From Salsuginibacillus kocurii DSM 18087 (GTDB lineage Bacteria; Bacillota; Bacilli; Bacillales; Marinococcaceae), in contig NZ_KB898629.1 of the NCBI RefSeq assembly GCF_000377705.1, positions 1-64,000 of the forward strand: a stretch of 64,000 nucleotides of DNA, given 5' to 3'. Shown one piece after another: positions 1-7,907 of the stretch. Each line of letters begins with the position of its first letter. Position 1 is the first letter of the stretch. A model generated the notes under the pieces. The model saw only the letters and a list, made by a program, of their open reading frames with translations. It was not told the origin of the DNA and ran no database searches. The translations under genes were made by a program, and so were the position numbers.

Positions 1-280
1 ATAAACAAATTGAAGACACATTACACACCTTCGGTATAGAACGTTCTTTAAGTCATAAAGGAACTCCCTATGACAATGCTGTAGCTGAAGCTACATTTAA
101 AACCATTAAAACAGAATTCGTACATAATCAAACGTTCCCTAACCAACAAGAACTTGACCTCCAATTGTTTGATTATGTTCATTGGTTTAATCACATTCGT
201 TTACACAGCTCATTAGGTTATCAGTCTCCCATGGAATTTAAAAAAGCAACTTTATAAATGTGTCCAGTTTGGTGTTGACA
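1..280 (+). mobile_element. 3' end of an IS3-family insertion sequence (IS150-like), cut by the window edge
   Basis: The stretch holds the last part of a DDE transposase and, just after its stop codon, a terminal sequence at 261-280. Read on the opposite strand this end begins TGTCAACACCAAACTGG, a typical IS3-family tip starting with TG. The three bases after it (281-283) could be the target duplication, but the other end lies outside the window. The element ends about 150 bp beyond the stop codon of the leftward flavin monooxygenase gene. Confidence 0.8.
3..257 (+). CDS. IS3-family transposase OrfB, C-terminal part only (partial at window start)
   Basis: An open frame enters from the window edge and ends at TAA 255-257, giving about 84 residues. 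It reads through SHKGTPYDNAVAEATFKTIK, which carries the third acidic residue of the DDE catalytic triad (the E of AEATF) with the basic residue expected about seven positions later. It then gives DYVHWFNHIRLHSSLGYQSP, the classic carboxy end of IS3/IS150 integrases (rve family). The function is strand transfer during transposition. Whether the element is intact cannot be judged because the start is outside the window. Confidence 0.88.
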   Translation, partial: KQIEDTLHTFGIERSLSHKGTPYDNAVAEATFKTIKTEFVHNQTFPNQQELDLQLFDYVHWFNHIRLHSSLGYQSPMEFKKATL

Positions 281-293
281 TACCACGGAGACG

Positions 294-357
294 CGGCACT
301 CAAGAGGAGCGACGCCACAACAGAAAGGAGTGACACTGCACTCAAGAGGCACGACGC
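294..357. repeat. Pair of imperfect 22-bp direct repeats
   Basis: Positions 294-315 and 336-357 match at 19 of 22 bases (core CACTCAAGAGG followed by CGACGC), separated by 20 bp. A third partial copy of the CGGCACTC start follows at about 357. They lie between the IS end and the convergent monooxygenase gene. No function is evident. Confidence 0.5.
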
Positions 358-434
358 GGCACTCCTTTGATCCTTTCAACCATGCACCTCTGTTTCCATC
401 CCATGTTAAACCTCCCCCTCCCCCCGGTTACCAT

Positions 435-1436
435 CTAGTCGTCGTTTAATCCAAAGGCCTCCGCGAGCAATTGGTAGGAACGGATACGAGCTTCAAACCC
501 GGCTATATTGGTAATGACCAAAAAATCATCGGTCGCGTACCGTTCGCTTAGCTTAAGCAATTCTGCTTTTACTTCCTCCGCCGTTCCGACTACCATGCGT
601 CTGCGGTTTTGCTCGATTTTTTCCTGATCCTCCGGCTTGATTTCTGTACGGTGCACGTCTTCTAGGGAGGGGATTTTCGTGTTTCCTTTTTCCACCCCGA
701 GCAGCCAATGGTCCAGGGTAGTGGCCAGTTCCTCTGCCCGTTCACTTGACTCGGCACAAACGACGAAAACACAAACGGTGACGCTCGGCTCTTCCTGTTG
801 GGAGGAAGGTATGAACTGGTCCCGATAAGCAGTCAACGTTTCTTGCCAGCGGTCCGGTGAAATGAAATGGCCGAAAACAAGCCCCAGTCCGTTCGCTGCC
901 GCCACTTGGGCGCTTGGCTTGGATAAAGCAAGAATGGAAAGAGGCGGAGCTTCCGCGAAACGAGGAGAAGTTTTCACGGTGCGAAACGAGTGCTGGCGGG
1001 GCAACTCATCACGCAAGAATCCGTACAGGTCTGTTACTTGCTGAGGAAACGCCTCAAGATTATTTTCAGCGTCATTGGTGAGTGCACGCCTTGTTCGTTC
1101 ACTACCACCCGGAGAGCGGCCGACGCCAAGCTCAATTCGGCCCGGGAATAGCGCTTCAAGCAGCTTAAAGTCTTCAGCTACTTTAAAGGGGGAGTATTGT
1201 GGCAGCAGCACGCCCCCGGAACCGACTTTTATGGAAGTTGTAGCGGAGGCTAAGCGAGGAATCATAATTTCAGGAGAAGTGCTTAACAGGCCATTTGTGT
1301 TATGATGTTCAGCTAACCAATAGCGCCGATAGCCAAGACGTTCGGCTTCTTTTGCGAGCTGGATTGTATGTGTGAACGTCTCATCAACGGAAGAGCCGCG
1401 TGGGAGCGGGATTTGATCTAGAATCCCTATATTCAT
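435..1436 (-). CDS. LLM-class flavin-dependent oxidoreductase (bacterial luciferase-like monooxygenase)
   Basis: The 333-residue product has the luciferase-like TIM-barrel signature: the N-terminal LDQIPLPRGSS segment, YWLAEHHN, then VGSGGVLLPQYSPFKVAEDF and RIELGVGRSPGG. These are typical of the MsnO8-like subgroup that uses reduced flavin and O2 to oxidise an organic substrate in the cytoplasm. The substrate cannot be told from sequence. The ATG at 1436 is preferred over the GTG three codons upstream because GAGGTG sits six bases before it. A paralogue with the same architecture lies at 41507-42520. It is a single gene with no operon partners. Confidence 0.85.
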   Translation of the reverse strand: MNIGILDQIPLPRGSSVDETFTHTIQLAKEAERLGYRRYWLAEHHNTNGLLSTSPEIMIPRLASATTSIKVGSGGVLLPQYSPFKVAEDFKLLEALFPGRIELGVGRSPGGSERTRRALTNDAENNLEAFPQQVTDLYGFLRDELPRQHSFRTVKTSPRFAEAPPLSILALSKPSAQVAAANGLGLVFGHFISPDRWQETLTAYRDQFIPSSQQEEPSVTVCVFVVCAESSERAEELATTLDHWLLGVEKGNTKIPSLEDVHRTEIKPEDQEKIEQNRRRMVVGTAEEVKAELLKLSERYATDDFLVITNIAGFEARIRSYQLLAEAFGLNDD

Positions 1437-1579
1437 AACAGTCACCTCATTTCTTTCTCTTCATAAAGTGTCTCATATTCCTTTCTAATGCGCAGATGAT
1501 TTGTTTGTTTGATTTCAAAATACTGGATGTACATGTTAACATATAGTTAAGATAAGTTTTGCTAGAAAGGATGCAAACG

Positions 1580-1816
1580 ATGTTTATCTTTCCAGAATGG
1601 AAGAATGTGAGGTTTGTTAAATTAGCCTTTCATTTTGTGTTGTTTACGATGATATTCACTTTTATGGTCGAATTCGGTTCTGATTTAACCACGTGGTTGC
1701 TTGGCTATCACTTGGAAAGCAGCGGCACCATTATCATGATGCTTTCGCTCGTCTGGCTCCTCTATGCGATGCAGCGGCCCGGATATCAGAAAGAAGAGAC
1801 AGGGACATATTCATAA
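1580..1816 (+). CDS. Small two-helix membrane protein of unknown function
   Basis: This 78-residue protein starts MFIFPEWKNVRF and has two predicted membrane helices, about residues 12-32 and 48-66, the second followed by a short polar tail. The ATG at 1580 was chosen because AGAAAGG lies about nine bases upstream; the longer reading from TTG 1559 would place that ribosome site inside the gene. It is divergent from the monooxygenase and ends just before a bidirectional terminator. I do not recognise the family. Confidence 0.65.
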   Translation: MFIFPEWKNVRFVKLAFHFVLFTMIFTFMVEFGSDLTTWLLGYHLESSGTIIMMLSLVWLLYAMQRPGYQKEETGTYS

Positions 1817-1820
1817 GGAA

Positions 1821-1866
1821 AAGAAAAAGCTGACTTCTCACCTGTGATGTGAGTCAGCTTTTTCTT
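1821..1866. terminator. Bidirectional intrinsic terminator
   Basis: Two perfect 15-base arms (AAGAAAAAGCTGACT at 1821-1835 and its complement at 1852-1866) form a stem with A- and U-runs built into its base. It can serve both the rightward small membrane gene and the leftward SDR gene. Confidence 0.9.
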
Positions 1867-1908
1867 ATGTCAAATTGGCTCCTCCCGTTGCATAGTTACC
1901 TATTTTGA

Positions 1909-1926
1909 TTTAAACGATCGTTTAAA
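1909..1926. promoter_or_regulatory. Perfect 18-bp palindrome, possible operator
   Basis: TTTAAACGATCGTTTAAA is a perfect palindrome located 14 bp beyond the stop codon of the SDR gene. It resembles a dimeric repressor site more than a terminator, as it has no loop. No promoter is evident beside it, so its role is unclear. Confidence 0.4.
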
Positions 1927-1939
1927 ACTCTGAAAACAG

Positions 1940-2740
1940 TTAGCGCATAACAGCGCCTCCGGAGATTTTCATCGATTCTCCGACGATGTTTTCGGCAGCT
2001 GTCGTTAGTAAAAAGAGAATGCTAGTTGCGACTTCTTCGGCGGTGGTGATGCGTCCGGAAGGGAGGTTGTCTTCGACTAGCTTCACTTGCTCGTCATATG
2101 AGCGCCCGGCTTTCTCCGCTTTTCGTTCTAGGATGTCTCGAGCCATTTCAGTATTTACAAAGCCTGGACAAACCGCGTTTACACGGATGTTATGTTCAAT
2201 TGCTTCTAGCGCAAAGGATTGTGTGAAGCCGATCAAAGCAAATTTAGAAGCGCTGTAAGCTGTATTGCCGTAAGTGCCGCGCAAGCCAGATAGCGAGGAG
2301 ACATTTACGATTGAACCGGTTTTTCGCTCTTTCATGGAACGATAGACCAACTGGGTTAGTAATACGGTGGCGGTATAATTTAGTTCCATTACGTGCCGCA
2401 AGTCTTCAGCTTGCACGTTTTCCACAATATCACCGCCGGTAATTCCGGCTGAATTGACGAGGCCAGTGATTGGTCCTGCTTCGTTTTCGGCAGCCTCCAC
2501 TAGCATTTCCCGGCTTTCATCTTTCCTGATATCTGCAGGGCAAACAAAAACGTTAGCCTTGTCGTTCGTTTCAATACATGCTGCCTTTAATTGCTGAAGT
2601 TTTTCTTCATTTCGGCCTGTTACGGTACAAGTGGCGCCAAGCTCCACTGCCTTTTGGGCCGTAACATAGCCAATGCCGCCGGTAGCACCGGTAATCAGAA
2701 TATGTTCATTTTCTAGGGCCTTACTATTGAAGATAGTCAT
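1940..2740 (-). CDS. SDR-family NAD(P)-dependent oxidoreductase
   Basis: The 266-residue protein is a classical short-chain dehydrogenase. The Rossmann motif TGATGGIG lies at about residues 17-24, NSAG follows in the first third, the catalytic Ser lies in NVSSLSG and the YSASK Tyr-Lys pair after it, then CPGFVNTEMA. The length is standard. FabG-like 3-oxoacyl reductases and 3-hydroxybutyrate dehydrogenases look alike at this level, so the substrate is open. The ATG at 2740 has an AGGAGG site nine bases upstream. It is monocistronic, divergent from the EutH gene. Confidence 0.85.
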   Translation of the reverse strand: MTIFNSKALENEHILITGATGGIGYVTAQKAVELGATCTVTGRNEEKLQQLKAACIETNDKANVFVCPADIRKDESREMLVEAAENEAGPITGLVNSAGITGGDIVENVQAEDLRHVMELNYTATVLLTQLVYRSMKERKTGSIVNVSSLSGLRGTYGNTAYSASKFALIGFTQSFALEAIEHNIRVNAVCPGFVNTEMARDILERKAEKAGRSYDEQVKLVEDNLPSGRITTAEEVATSILFLLTTAAENIVGESMKISGGAVMR

Positions 2741-2890
2741 TGTTTTTACCTCCTGTTTCCCTGATGGTTACCTTTCCAGGTTTACCCGTCCTGCTTGCCT
2801 TCTAACCTATCTCTAAAGAAGATGGACGGTTCATCCCTTTGCTACTTTCGCCAGGTGACAATTTTCTTCCTTCTGGCGTACACTAAATCT

Positions 2891-3967
2891 ATGAATATCA
2901 ATGACCTTATTTTACTTATACTTACCGTTATACTTGCCATAAGTGCTATAGATTACATCATCGGCTCGAAGTTCGGCCTGGGGAAAAAATTTCAGGAAGC
3001 GTTTCAAATGATGGGGTCGCTCGCTTTAATTATTGTTGGGATTATGACGATTGCCCCGCTGCTTGCTGAAGGTGTGTACTGGTTTAGTAGCCCCGTTTAT
3101 CAAGCAGTTGGCATTGATCCGGCGGCGCTGATTAATACGATATTGGCATTGGATATGGGCGGGCATGCCTTGGCAATGGAAGTCGGCGAAAGTGAAGCAG
3201 CTGCGGTCTTTGCCTGGGTGTTTATCGGTACGATGTACGGACCGACGATTACGTTTACCGTGCCCATCGCATTTGGTATGCTCTCGAAAGAAGATAGACC
3301 GTATTTCACGAAAGGAATTTTACTCGGCCTGGTTTGTGCGCCGCTTGGCTGTTTAGCTGGAGGGCTGACAGCAGGACTGCCGCTTGAGCTGATGCTTCTC
3401 AATTTAGTGCCGGCGCTTTTCTTTTCCTGCCTGACTGTATTTGGGCTCACCTTTTTTCACCTAAGGACCCTTTACGTATTTACGACTATAGGGCAAGTCG
3501 TTACAAGCCTTGCCGTCATCGGGATTGTACTGCTTGCATTCGATACCTTGCTGCCGTTCACACTGGTTGCTGGCCTGACTCCGCTTGCCGAAAGCATGTC
3601 CATTATCGGGCAAATTGTGCTAGTACTTGCTGGAGCGCTACCGCTCGTTCATTTGTTAAGCCGGTTGCTCGAACGGCCGCTGGCACGCTTCGGCAACATC
3701 ATATCAATCAATGGTAAAGCAAGCGCTGGCTTAATGGCCTCACTTGCTCATACTATACCAGCGTTTTCTCTTTTTCCAGAGATGAATCCGCGTGGAAAAA
3801 CAGTGGTGGCTGCATTTTGCGTAAGCGGCGCCTTTGTGTTTGGTGGGCATTTGGGGTTTGTTGCCGGAGTGGATGCCAGTTACGTATTTGCGATGATAGT
3901 GGGGAAACTAACAGGTGGCGTGTGTGCTATACTGCTTGCAGTTTTCTTCAGCAAAGAAGGGAAGTAA
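2891..3967 (+). CDS. eutH: EutH-family ethanolamine permease (orphan)
   Basis: The 358-residue, strongly hydrophobic protein begins MNINDLILL and carries the GSKFGLGKKFQEAFQMMG and DMGGHALA segments typical of EutH, the membrane protein linked to ethanolamine uptake. About ten membrane spans are expected. The start at 2891 matches the family, although no clear ribosome site precedes it; starts at 2822 or 2795 would add a non-family leader. No ethanolamine ammonia-lyase (eutBC), shell protein or regulator is nearby, so the permease either feeds an unlinked pathway or has another amine substrate. Confidence 0.85.
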   Translation: MNINDLILLILTVILAISAIDYIIGSKFGLGKKFQEAFQMMGSLALIIVGIMTIAPLLAEGVYWFSSPVYQAVGIDPAALINTILALDMGGHALAMEVGESEAAAVFAWVFIGTMYGPTITFTVPIAFGMLSKEDRPYFTKGILLGLVCAPLGCLAGGLTAGLPLELMLLNLVPALFFSCLTVFGLTFFHLRTLYVFTTIGQVVTSLAVIGIVLLAFDTLLPFTLVAGLTPLAESMSIIGQIVLVLAGALPLVHLLSRLLERPLARFGNIISINGKASAGLMASLAHTIPAFSLFPEMNPRGKTVVAAFCVSGAFVFGGHLGFVAGVDASYVFAMIVGKLTGGVCAILLAVFFSKEGK

Positions 3968-3983
3968 AATATTGAGAAAACAA

Positions 3984-4059
3984 GATGGGGCAAGGGAGCC
4001 CCATCCACCGTTGAAGTAGAGTTGTACGACCACCTTTACTCATCTTACAAAGGTCTACT
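3984..4059 (+). other. Two stable hairpins downstream of eutH
   Basis: The first stem is GATGGGGC (3984-3991) with GCCCCATC (3998-4005). The second, larger stem pairs GAAGTAGA near 4013 with its complement near 4052-4059 and continues inward through ACCTTT/AAAGGT. There is no U-run after either, so these may be transcript-stabilising or processing structures rather than a standard terminator. Confidence 0.45.
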
Positions 4060-4140
4060 TCGTCCAGCAGCACGTGACGCACATACTGGATCTAAAAAAC
4101 GGTTAAGCTTTTCTTTCTAAAAAAGAGAAATGAAGGTGAA

Positions 4141-4287
4141 ATGGAAGAGGGCACCGTAGATCTGCTGGCGCTGGAACTGGAGATGGCCGAGGTGATGAGC
4201 CGGCTTCAGGGTACGGCTGGCGAGGAGAAAGACCGGTTGGAAAGGTTTGAAGAGTTAGTGAAGGTAAAGCAGAAGCATAAACGTTAG
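4141..4287 (+). CDS. Small acidic/basic helical protein, 48 residues, unknown
   Basis: A short frame from ATG 4141 to TAG 4287 is preceded by GAAGGTGA at suitable spacing. It starts MEEGTVDLLALELEMAEVMS and is rich in Glu, Leu and Lys, ending in KQKHKR, so it would form one amphipathic helix. It is followed directly by a strong terminator, which supports it being the end of a transcription unit, perhaps the eutH unit. No family is recognised. Confidence 0.45.
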   Translation: MEEGTVDLLALELEMAEVMSRLQGTAGEEKDRLERFEELVKVKQKHKR

Positions 4288-4295
4288 CTTCAACA

Positions 4296-4327
4296 GCAAA
4301 ACCCCCGGGGAATTCGGGGGCTTTTGC
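4296..4327 (+). terminator. Intrinsic terminator
   Basis: GCAAAACCCCCG pairs across a short loop with CGGGGG and a following CTTTTGC. It closes the unit containing the small 48-residue frame. Confidence 0.8.
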
Positions 4328-4682
4328 ATGGGCTGAACAATTCGCAGCCTCCTGCCTAGTAATAAGGAAGAGACCTTTATTAATGGATAGTCCCCGCTCT
4401 TCTCCTCTGTCTATGCAGGCTTCAAGCAGCTCAAGCAGAGGGAATATAAAGTTAACCAGACTTATTAACTAACAGGGGTCCCACTATTTAAGTGAAAACA
4501 GGTGGTTTGGCGAATGTTACGGGCCATATTTAGGAGATATGATAGGGATTGGACCAGAAACAAATGAAGTTTGAAAAGCAATATTTGAAAGAAATCAGCT
4601 ATATCAATAGTTTACCATTTTTTGTCGAATGTACGTTTGATATAATGGAAATATGTTGAAGTAATTCCAAGGGGGTACATAC
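4328..4682. other. Intergenic stretch upstream of lipoprotein gene
   Basis: No credible gene was found. A TATAAT hexamer at 4641-4646 with only a weak upstream -35 could start the lipoprotein transcript. The base composition becomes AT-richer here, marking the start of the accessory island. Confidence 0.4.
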
Positions 4683-5483
4683 ATGAAAAAAACCTTCATG
4701 ACCGGAATGTTTGCGATTTCATTGTTACTTGCAGCTTGTGACACAGAGGAAGCTAATGATCAAGAAGCTCAAGCAAAACCTATGAATAGCAATGACAAAT
4801 CCAACGTTGAAGATTCTGTGTTTACAGAACAAGAACAAGAAATTGGGCAAACATTAGCTTCTTTTGAATTACCGCAGGAAGGTCGTTTATCTCATGAAGA
4901 AGCTGTAGAACAATTTCCAGGAGGGGAAGGTTTTGAACCTCAACCCGATGAGATCGCTTTTGACAACTTCTTTCGCTTTGAGGAAGATACAAATAAAGCA
5001 GTACGAATTAGACGTGTTAATTATGAAGGTCTTGGATATGAAAAACCAGCTGATCCGTATGGAACGCAAGCTTTAGGGTTATTCATGTCTACTGTTGAGC
5101 ATGTTTCTGAAATCATGACCAATGTTCATGGAGAACAAGGCGGCTCATTTGAAGATCTTACAGAAGAAGATCATGAATTATTACAAATTGAAGATGAAGA
5201 TAAATTAATAAGTAGAGAGGCTAGAAAGCCTGTACAAGCAAAGGGATGGCCTGCGCTTGAAGGAAACCATGGGGCTGTTGATTACTATTTCGGTAGGATA
5301 GATCCGTATCTTACGGATTATGAAGAAATTCATGAATGGACGCAGGAAACACGCCAATATTTTAAAGAGATGAAGGATCTTGGCCAAGATAACTATGAAG
5401 ATGCCTATGAAGTTCTTCTAGATGGTAAAGAAAAGGTTGATGATATGGTTAAAGTGATTGATCATTACGTTGATGAAAAATAA
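4683..5483 (+). CDS. Exported lipoprotein, family unknown (paralogue of 7030-7899)
   Basis: This is a 266-residue lipoprotein precursor. A basic start MKKTF and a hydrophobic core lead to the lipobox LLAAC, with the lipidated Cys at about residue 19, then an acidic, low-complexity linker. The mature part contains LASFELPQEGRLSHEEA, the phrase YGTQALG, and a C-terminal helical region with YEDAYEVLLDGKEKVDDMVK. The neighbour at 7030-7899 shows all of these blocks in the same order, so they are paralogues. The ATG follows AAGGGGG. The mature protein is very acidic. I do not recognise a known domain; it probably sits on the outer face of the membrane. Confidence 0.75.
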   Translation: MKKTFMTGMFAISLLLAACDTEEANDQEAQAKPMNSNDKSNVEDSVFTEQEQEIGQTLASFELPQEGRLSHEEAVEQFPGGEGFEPQPDEIAFDNFFRFEEDTNKAVRIRRVNYEGLGYEKPADPYGTQALGLFMSTVEHVSEIMTNVHGEQGGSFEDLTEEDHELLQIEDEDKLISREARKPVQAKGWPALEGNHGAVDYYFGRIDPYLTDYEEIHEWTQETRQYFKEMKDLGQDNYEDAYEVLLDGKEKVDDMVKVIDHYVDEK

Positions 5484-5490
5484 CACATAA

Positions 5491-5587
5491 GGCCGTTCTT
5501 TATACCATGACCTTGATATTCATGGATGACGCCATATTTGGTGTTACTTATTATGGAGAGGGAAACTCAATTGATTTTGTAGAGTAA
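5491..5587 (+). pseudogene. Decayed 3' end of a paralogue of the acidic exported protein at 5705-6226
   Basis: One frame reads GRSLYHDLDIHG and then stops; after a one-base frame change the reading continues DDAIFGVTYYGEGNSIDFVE and stops at 5587. The intact neighbour ends with LYHDLDIHRNGYSDHTIYGV followed by THYE, so both pieces match its carboxy end in order. The 5' portion of this copy has been lost, leaving only its tail directly after the lipoprotein gene. Confidence 0.65.
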
Positions 5588-5621
5588 GAAGGCAGCGATT
5601 TATCTGCTGCCTTCTTTCTTT
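5587..5621 (+). terminator. Intrinsic terminator
   Basis: GAAGGCAGC (5588-5596) pairs with GCTGCCTTC (5606-5614) followed by a T-rich tail. It closes the lipoprotein unit and still sits just behind the decayed paralogue tail. Confidence 0.85.
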
Positions 5622-5704
5622 GTTTAATTATAATATTAAGGCTGTTTGTACAATGATTTCCAGTAATGATAGGAATAATTTATACACTGTCTGGGGGAAT
5701 GTTC

Positions 5705-6226
5705 ATGAAGAAAATAATAGCTCTTACATCTATGTTAATACTTAGTTTAGGTATTGGTTTAGGTTTATATATAACCAATTTGGTTTTAGGAGAAGACCCA
5801 GGAGCTTCAGAAGGTAACGAACAAGAACAAGAAGAAGAGAAAGCAACTCAAGAAGCTGAAACAAATGTAAATGAATTTATAGAAGAAAGACACGAACGAT
5901 GGAATGAACTTGTTCTACATGGGCATATTAATGTATTTCATACTGGTTTAGTTAGGGGATTAGAAGATAACATTGAAAAAGCTCGATCTTACTATGAAGA
6001 AATAGGCAGTGAGGATTTACAAAAAGACCTTAAAAACATTATAAATCATAAAGAAAAATTAAATAGTAATGATTTAGATGAAGAAGAAGAACAAGATATA
6101 GCAAAAAAACTCCATCGCCTTTATCATGATCTAGATATTCACAGAAATGGTTATTCAGATCATACGATCTATGGAGTTACTCATTATGAAGATGATGATA
6201 TTGAGGTTGATGATGAATATGAGTAA
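5705..6226 (+). CDS. Acidic, membrane-anchored or secreted small protein, unknown family
   Basis: The 173-residue product begins MKKIIALTSMLILSLGIGLG, a basic-hydrophobic signal anchor without a lipobox Cys, followed by a Glu/Gln-rich stretch and a helical region (FIEERHERWNELVLHGH, then DNIEKARSYYEEIG). The tail is acidic. The ATG at 5705 is chosen because GGGGGA lies six bases upstream; the ATG at 5699 overlaps that site. A decayed copy of its C-terminus precedes it at 5491-5587, so this family has been duplicated here. No function can be assigned. Confidence 0.65.
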   Translation: MKKIIALTSMLILSLGIGLGLYITNLVLGEDPGASEGNEQEQEEEKATQEAETNVNEFIEERHERWNELVLHGHINVFHTGLVRGLEDNIEKARSYYEEIGSEDLQKDLKNIINHKEKLNSNDLDEEEEQDIAKKLHRLYHDLDIHRNGYSDHTIYGVTHYEDDDIEVDDEYE

Positions 6227-6546
6227 AGAGTCAGCAGAGTAATCTGATGCATGACCAGAAGATAATGAAACAATACATTTAGTACCATTGAGACATACAT
6301 TGAGAACTTAAACCGGAAACGTTTATTTGATAGCATTTAAGATCCACACATGGGTATTTATGTAGGTTTATTACAGTAGATCGTAGAAATTATGGAACCA
6401 TCAGAATGTGTAAGAATATAAGGTACTGAGTAGATAATAATGAGGTTGTTTTTACTACTCCTGCTAGACTTCTAAACTAGGAACGATTTATATATAGGTC
6501 TATTATTTATAAACTTTCCAGAAAATCCTTTATTTGTTAGTATAAT
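6227..6546. other. Degenerate intergenic region
   Basis: All frames are interrupted by many stops, and I found no recognisable protein segment, terminator or RNA gene here. It lies between the acidic protein gene and the frameshifted remnant and may be decayed coding sequence. Confidence 0.35.
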
Positions 6547-6748
6547 AATGGTTCTAATCATGCAGGTTATAGATATCTATCAAACGTAACAGAGGCTCAA
6601 AGTAATATTATAAGTGAAGTCTTATCTGTAAGTGGTGGTACGGATTACACATAGTAGTGGTTCTATTACCTATTGGGGAGCTACTTTTCACCGATACATT
6701 GGAAACATGATCCGGGTTTATGGGGAGGTTCATAAGGAAAGGAGATAA
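6547..6748 (+). pseudogene. Possible frameshifted gene remnant
   Basis: One frame reads NGSNHAGYRYLSNVTEAQSN and on to VSGGTDYT before a stop at 6654. A second frame takes over at about 6644 with THSSGSITYWGATFHRYIGN and ends at 6748, three bases before the next gene. The composition of both halves is protein-like, and the changeover is at one point, as expected for a single frameshift. The family is not recognised and no start codon is clear. Confidence 0.35.
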
Positions 6749-6750
6749 AC

Positions 6751-6921
6751 ATGATAGAAACGGTAAAAGACGGAGGTAAACTCCTTTTGTTTTTCGGTTT
6801 ACTTGCAGGAGTATTTCTATTATCTATTTATCTATTTCAGGAATTTACCTACTTTCTTCAAGATTATTCACGGCATTGCGGAATCGCTGCAGACCCGCCA
6901 TGGTATTGTCTTCCGTGGTAG
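6751..6921 (+). CDS. Small single-span membrane protein, 56 residues
   Basis: A textbook AAGGAGAT site precedes ATG 6751. The product reads MIETVKDGGKLLLFFGLLAG, then a hydrophobic helix to about residue 32, then a short tail ending RHCGIAADPPWYCLPW. That tail has two Cys and three Trp/Pro-rich positions, which is unusual in so small a protein. It sits between the frameshifted remnant and the second lipoprotein gene. No family is recognised. Confidence 0.55.
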   Translation: MIETVKDGGKLLLFFGLLAGVFLLSIYLFQEFTYFLQDYSRHCGIAADPPWYCLPW

Positions 6922-7029
6922 TAAGTGATAAATAGCCTCTTATTTTTCCTCTACAGAAAATATAAGCATGGTAATAGTTAAAATGAATGAAGTTTATTTT
7001 TGAATAATGCGGCAAAAGGAGAGTCTTAC

Positions 7030-7899
7030 ATGAAAAAGATTTTGATTCTTTTTTCATTTCTTTCAAGTTTATTAATTTTATCAGCATGTAATGAAGGAAA
7101 TGAACAAAGTGCAAATAGCAATGAAGTTAATGCTAAAGAGGTAGGGTCAGAAGCACAAGTTAACTCTAGTAATCTTCAAATACGGAATCAGGAAAAATTT
7201 GAAGAAGACGCTGCTAATAATTTCATGGAAAAAGATGAACGTATTGCAGAAACTTTAGCTGAATTTGAATTACCAGAAGAAGGGCGCATATCTCACGAAG
7301 AGGCAAAAGAAAAGTTTGACCATCGTCCATATCTTCTAGACAGTAATAGTATTGCTTTTAATAATGCCTTAGTATTTAATAAAGAAACGAAATTGTCAGA
7401 GAATTATATTGATGTAATAACTGCGGGAACGGGGATTAACTCTTCTGATCATCCTTATAATGAACAAGGTGGACTTTATGAGACACAGGTATTAGGTGCG
7501 TTTATAACAAGCGTAAAATCACTGTCTGAATATAGAAGCACTGTATCTGGAGAACTTGGTGAGTCGCTTGAAAAGTTAACAGAAGAAGAGGAAGAATTGC
7601 TAAACATTGAACCAGGGTCAGAGGAATTGAGAGTTAGCAATGAAGGAGAACAACCATCTGTAAAAGGTTGGAGATCGATTGAAATGAATATTGCCCAGGC
7701 TCAAACATATTTAGGTGAAGTTCAGGAGCACTCCGATGAATATGAAGATATACAAGAGTGGACGGAAGAGACAGTGAAGTATTTTAATGAAGCAGAGGAA
7801 TTAGGATATGAAAACGTTGAAAAAGCATATGAAAAAACACGAGTAGGCATGAAGAGAATTGATGATATGAAAGAAAAGATTGAAAATAACGTTTTATAG
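7030..7899 (+). CDS. Exported lipoprotein, family unknown (paralogue of 4683-5483)
   Basis: The 289-residue precursor starts MKKILILFSFLSSLLILSAC, a signal peptide ending in a lipobox with the lipidated Cys at about residue 20. A polar Asn/Glu-rich linker follows. The mature domain shares with the 4683 protein the blocks LAEFELPEEGRISHEEAKE, YETQVLGAFITSVKSLSEY and the C-terminal YFNEAEELGYENVEKAYEK. The start at 7030 is preferred over 7000 because AAAGGAGA lies just before it and the signal peptide then has a normal length. The gene ends at its own terminator. The function is unknown; a cell-surface role is inferred from the lipobox. Confidence 0.75.
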   Translation: MKKILILFSFLSSLLILSACNEGNEQSANSNEVNAKEVGSEAQVNSSNLQIRNQEKFEEDAANNFMEKDERIAETLAEFELPEEGRISHEEAKEKFDHRPYLLDSNSIAFNNALVFNKETKLSENYIDVITAGTGINSSDHPYNEQGGLYETQVLGAFITSVKSLSEYRSTVSGELGESLEKLTEEEEELLNIEPGSEELRVSNEGEQPSVKGWRSIEMNIAQAQTYLGEVQEHSDEYEDIQEWTEETVKYFNEAEELGYENVEKAYEKTRVGMKRIDDMKEKIENNVL

Positions 7900-7907
7900 A
7901 ATGAATG

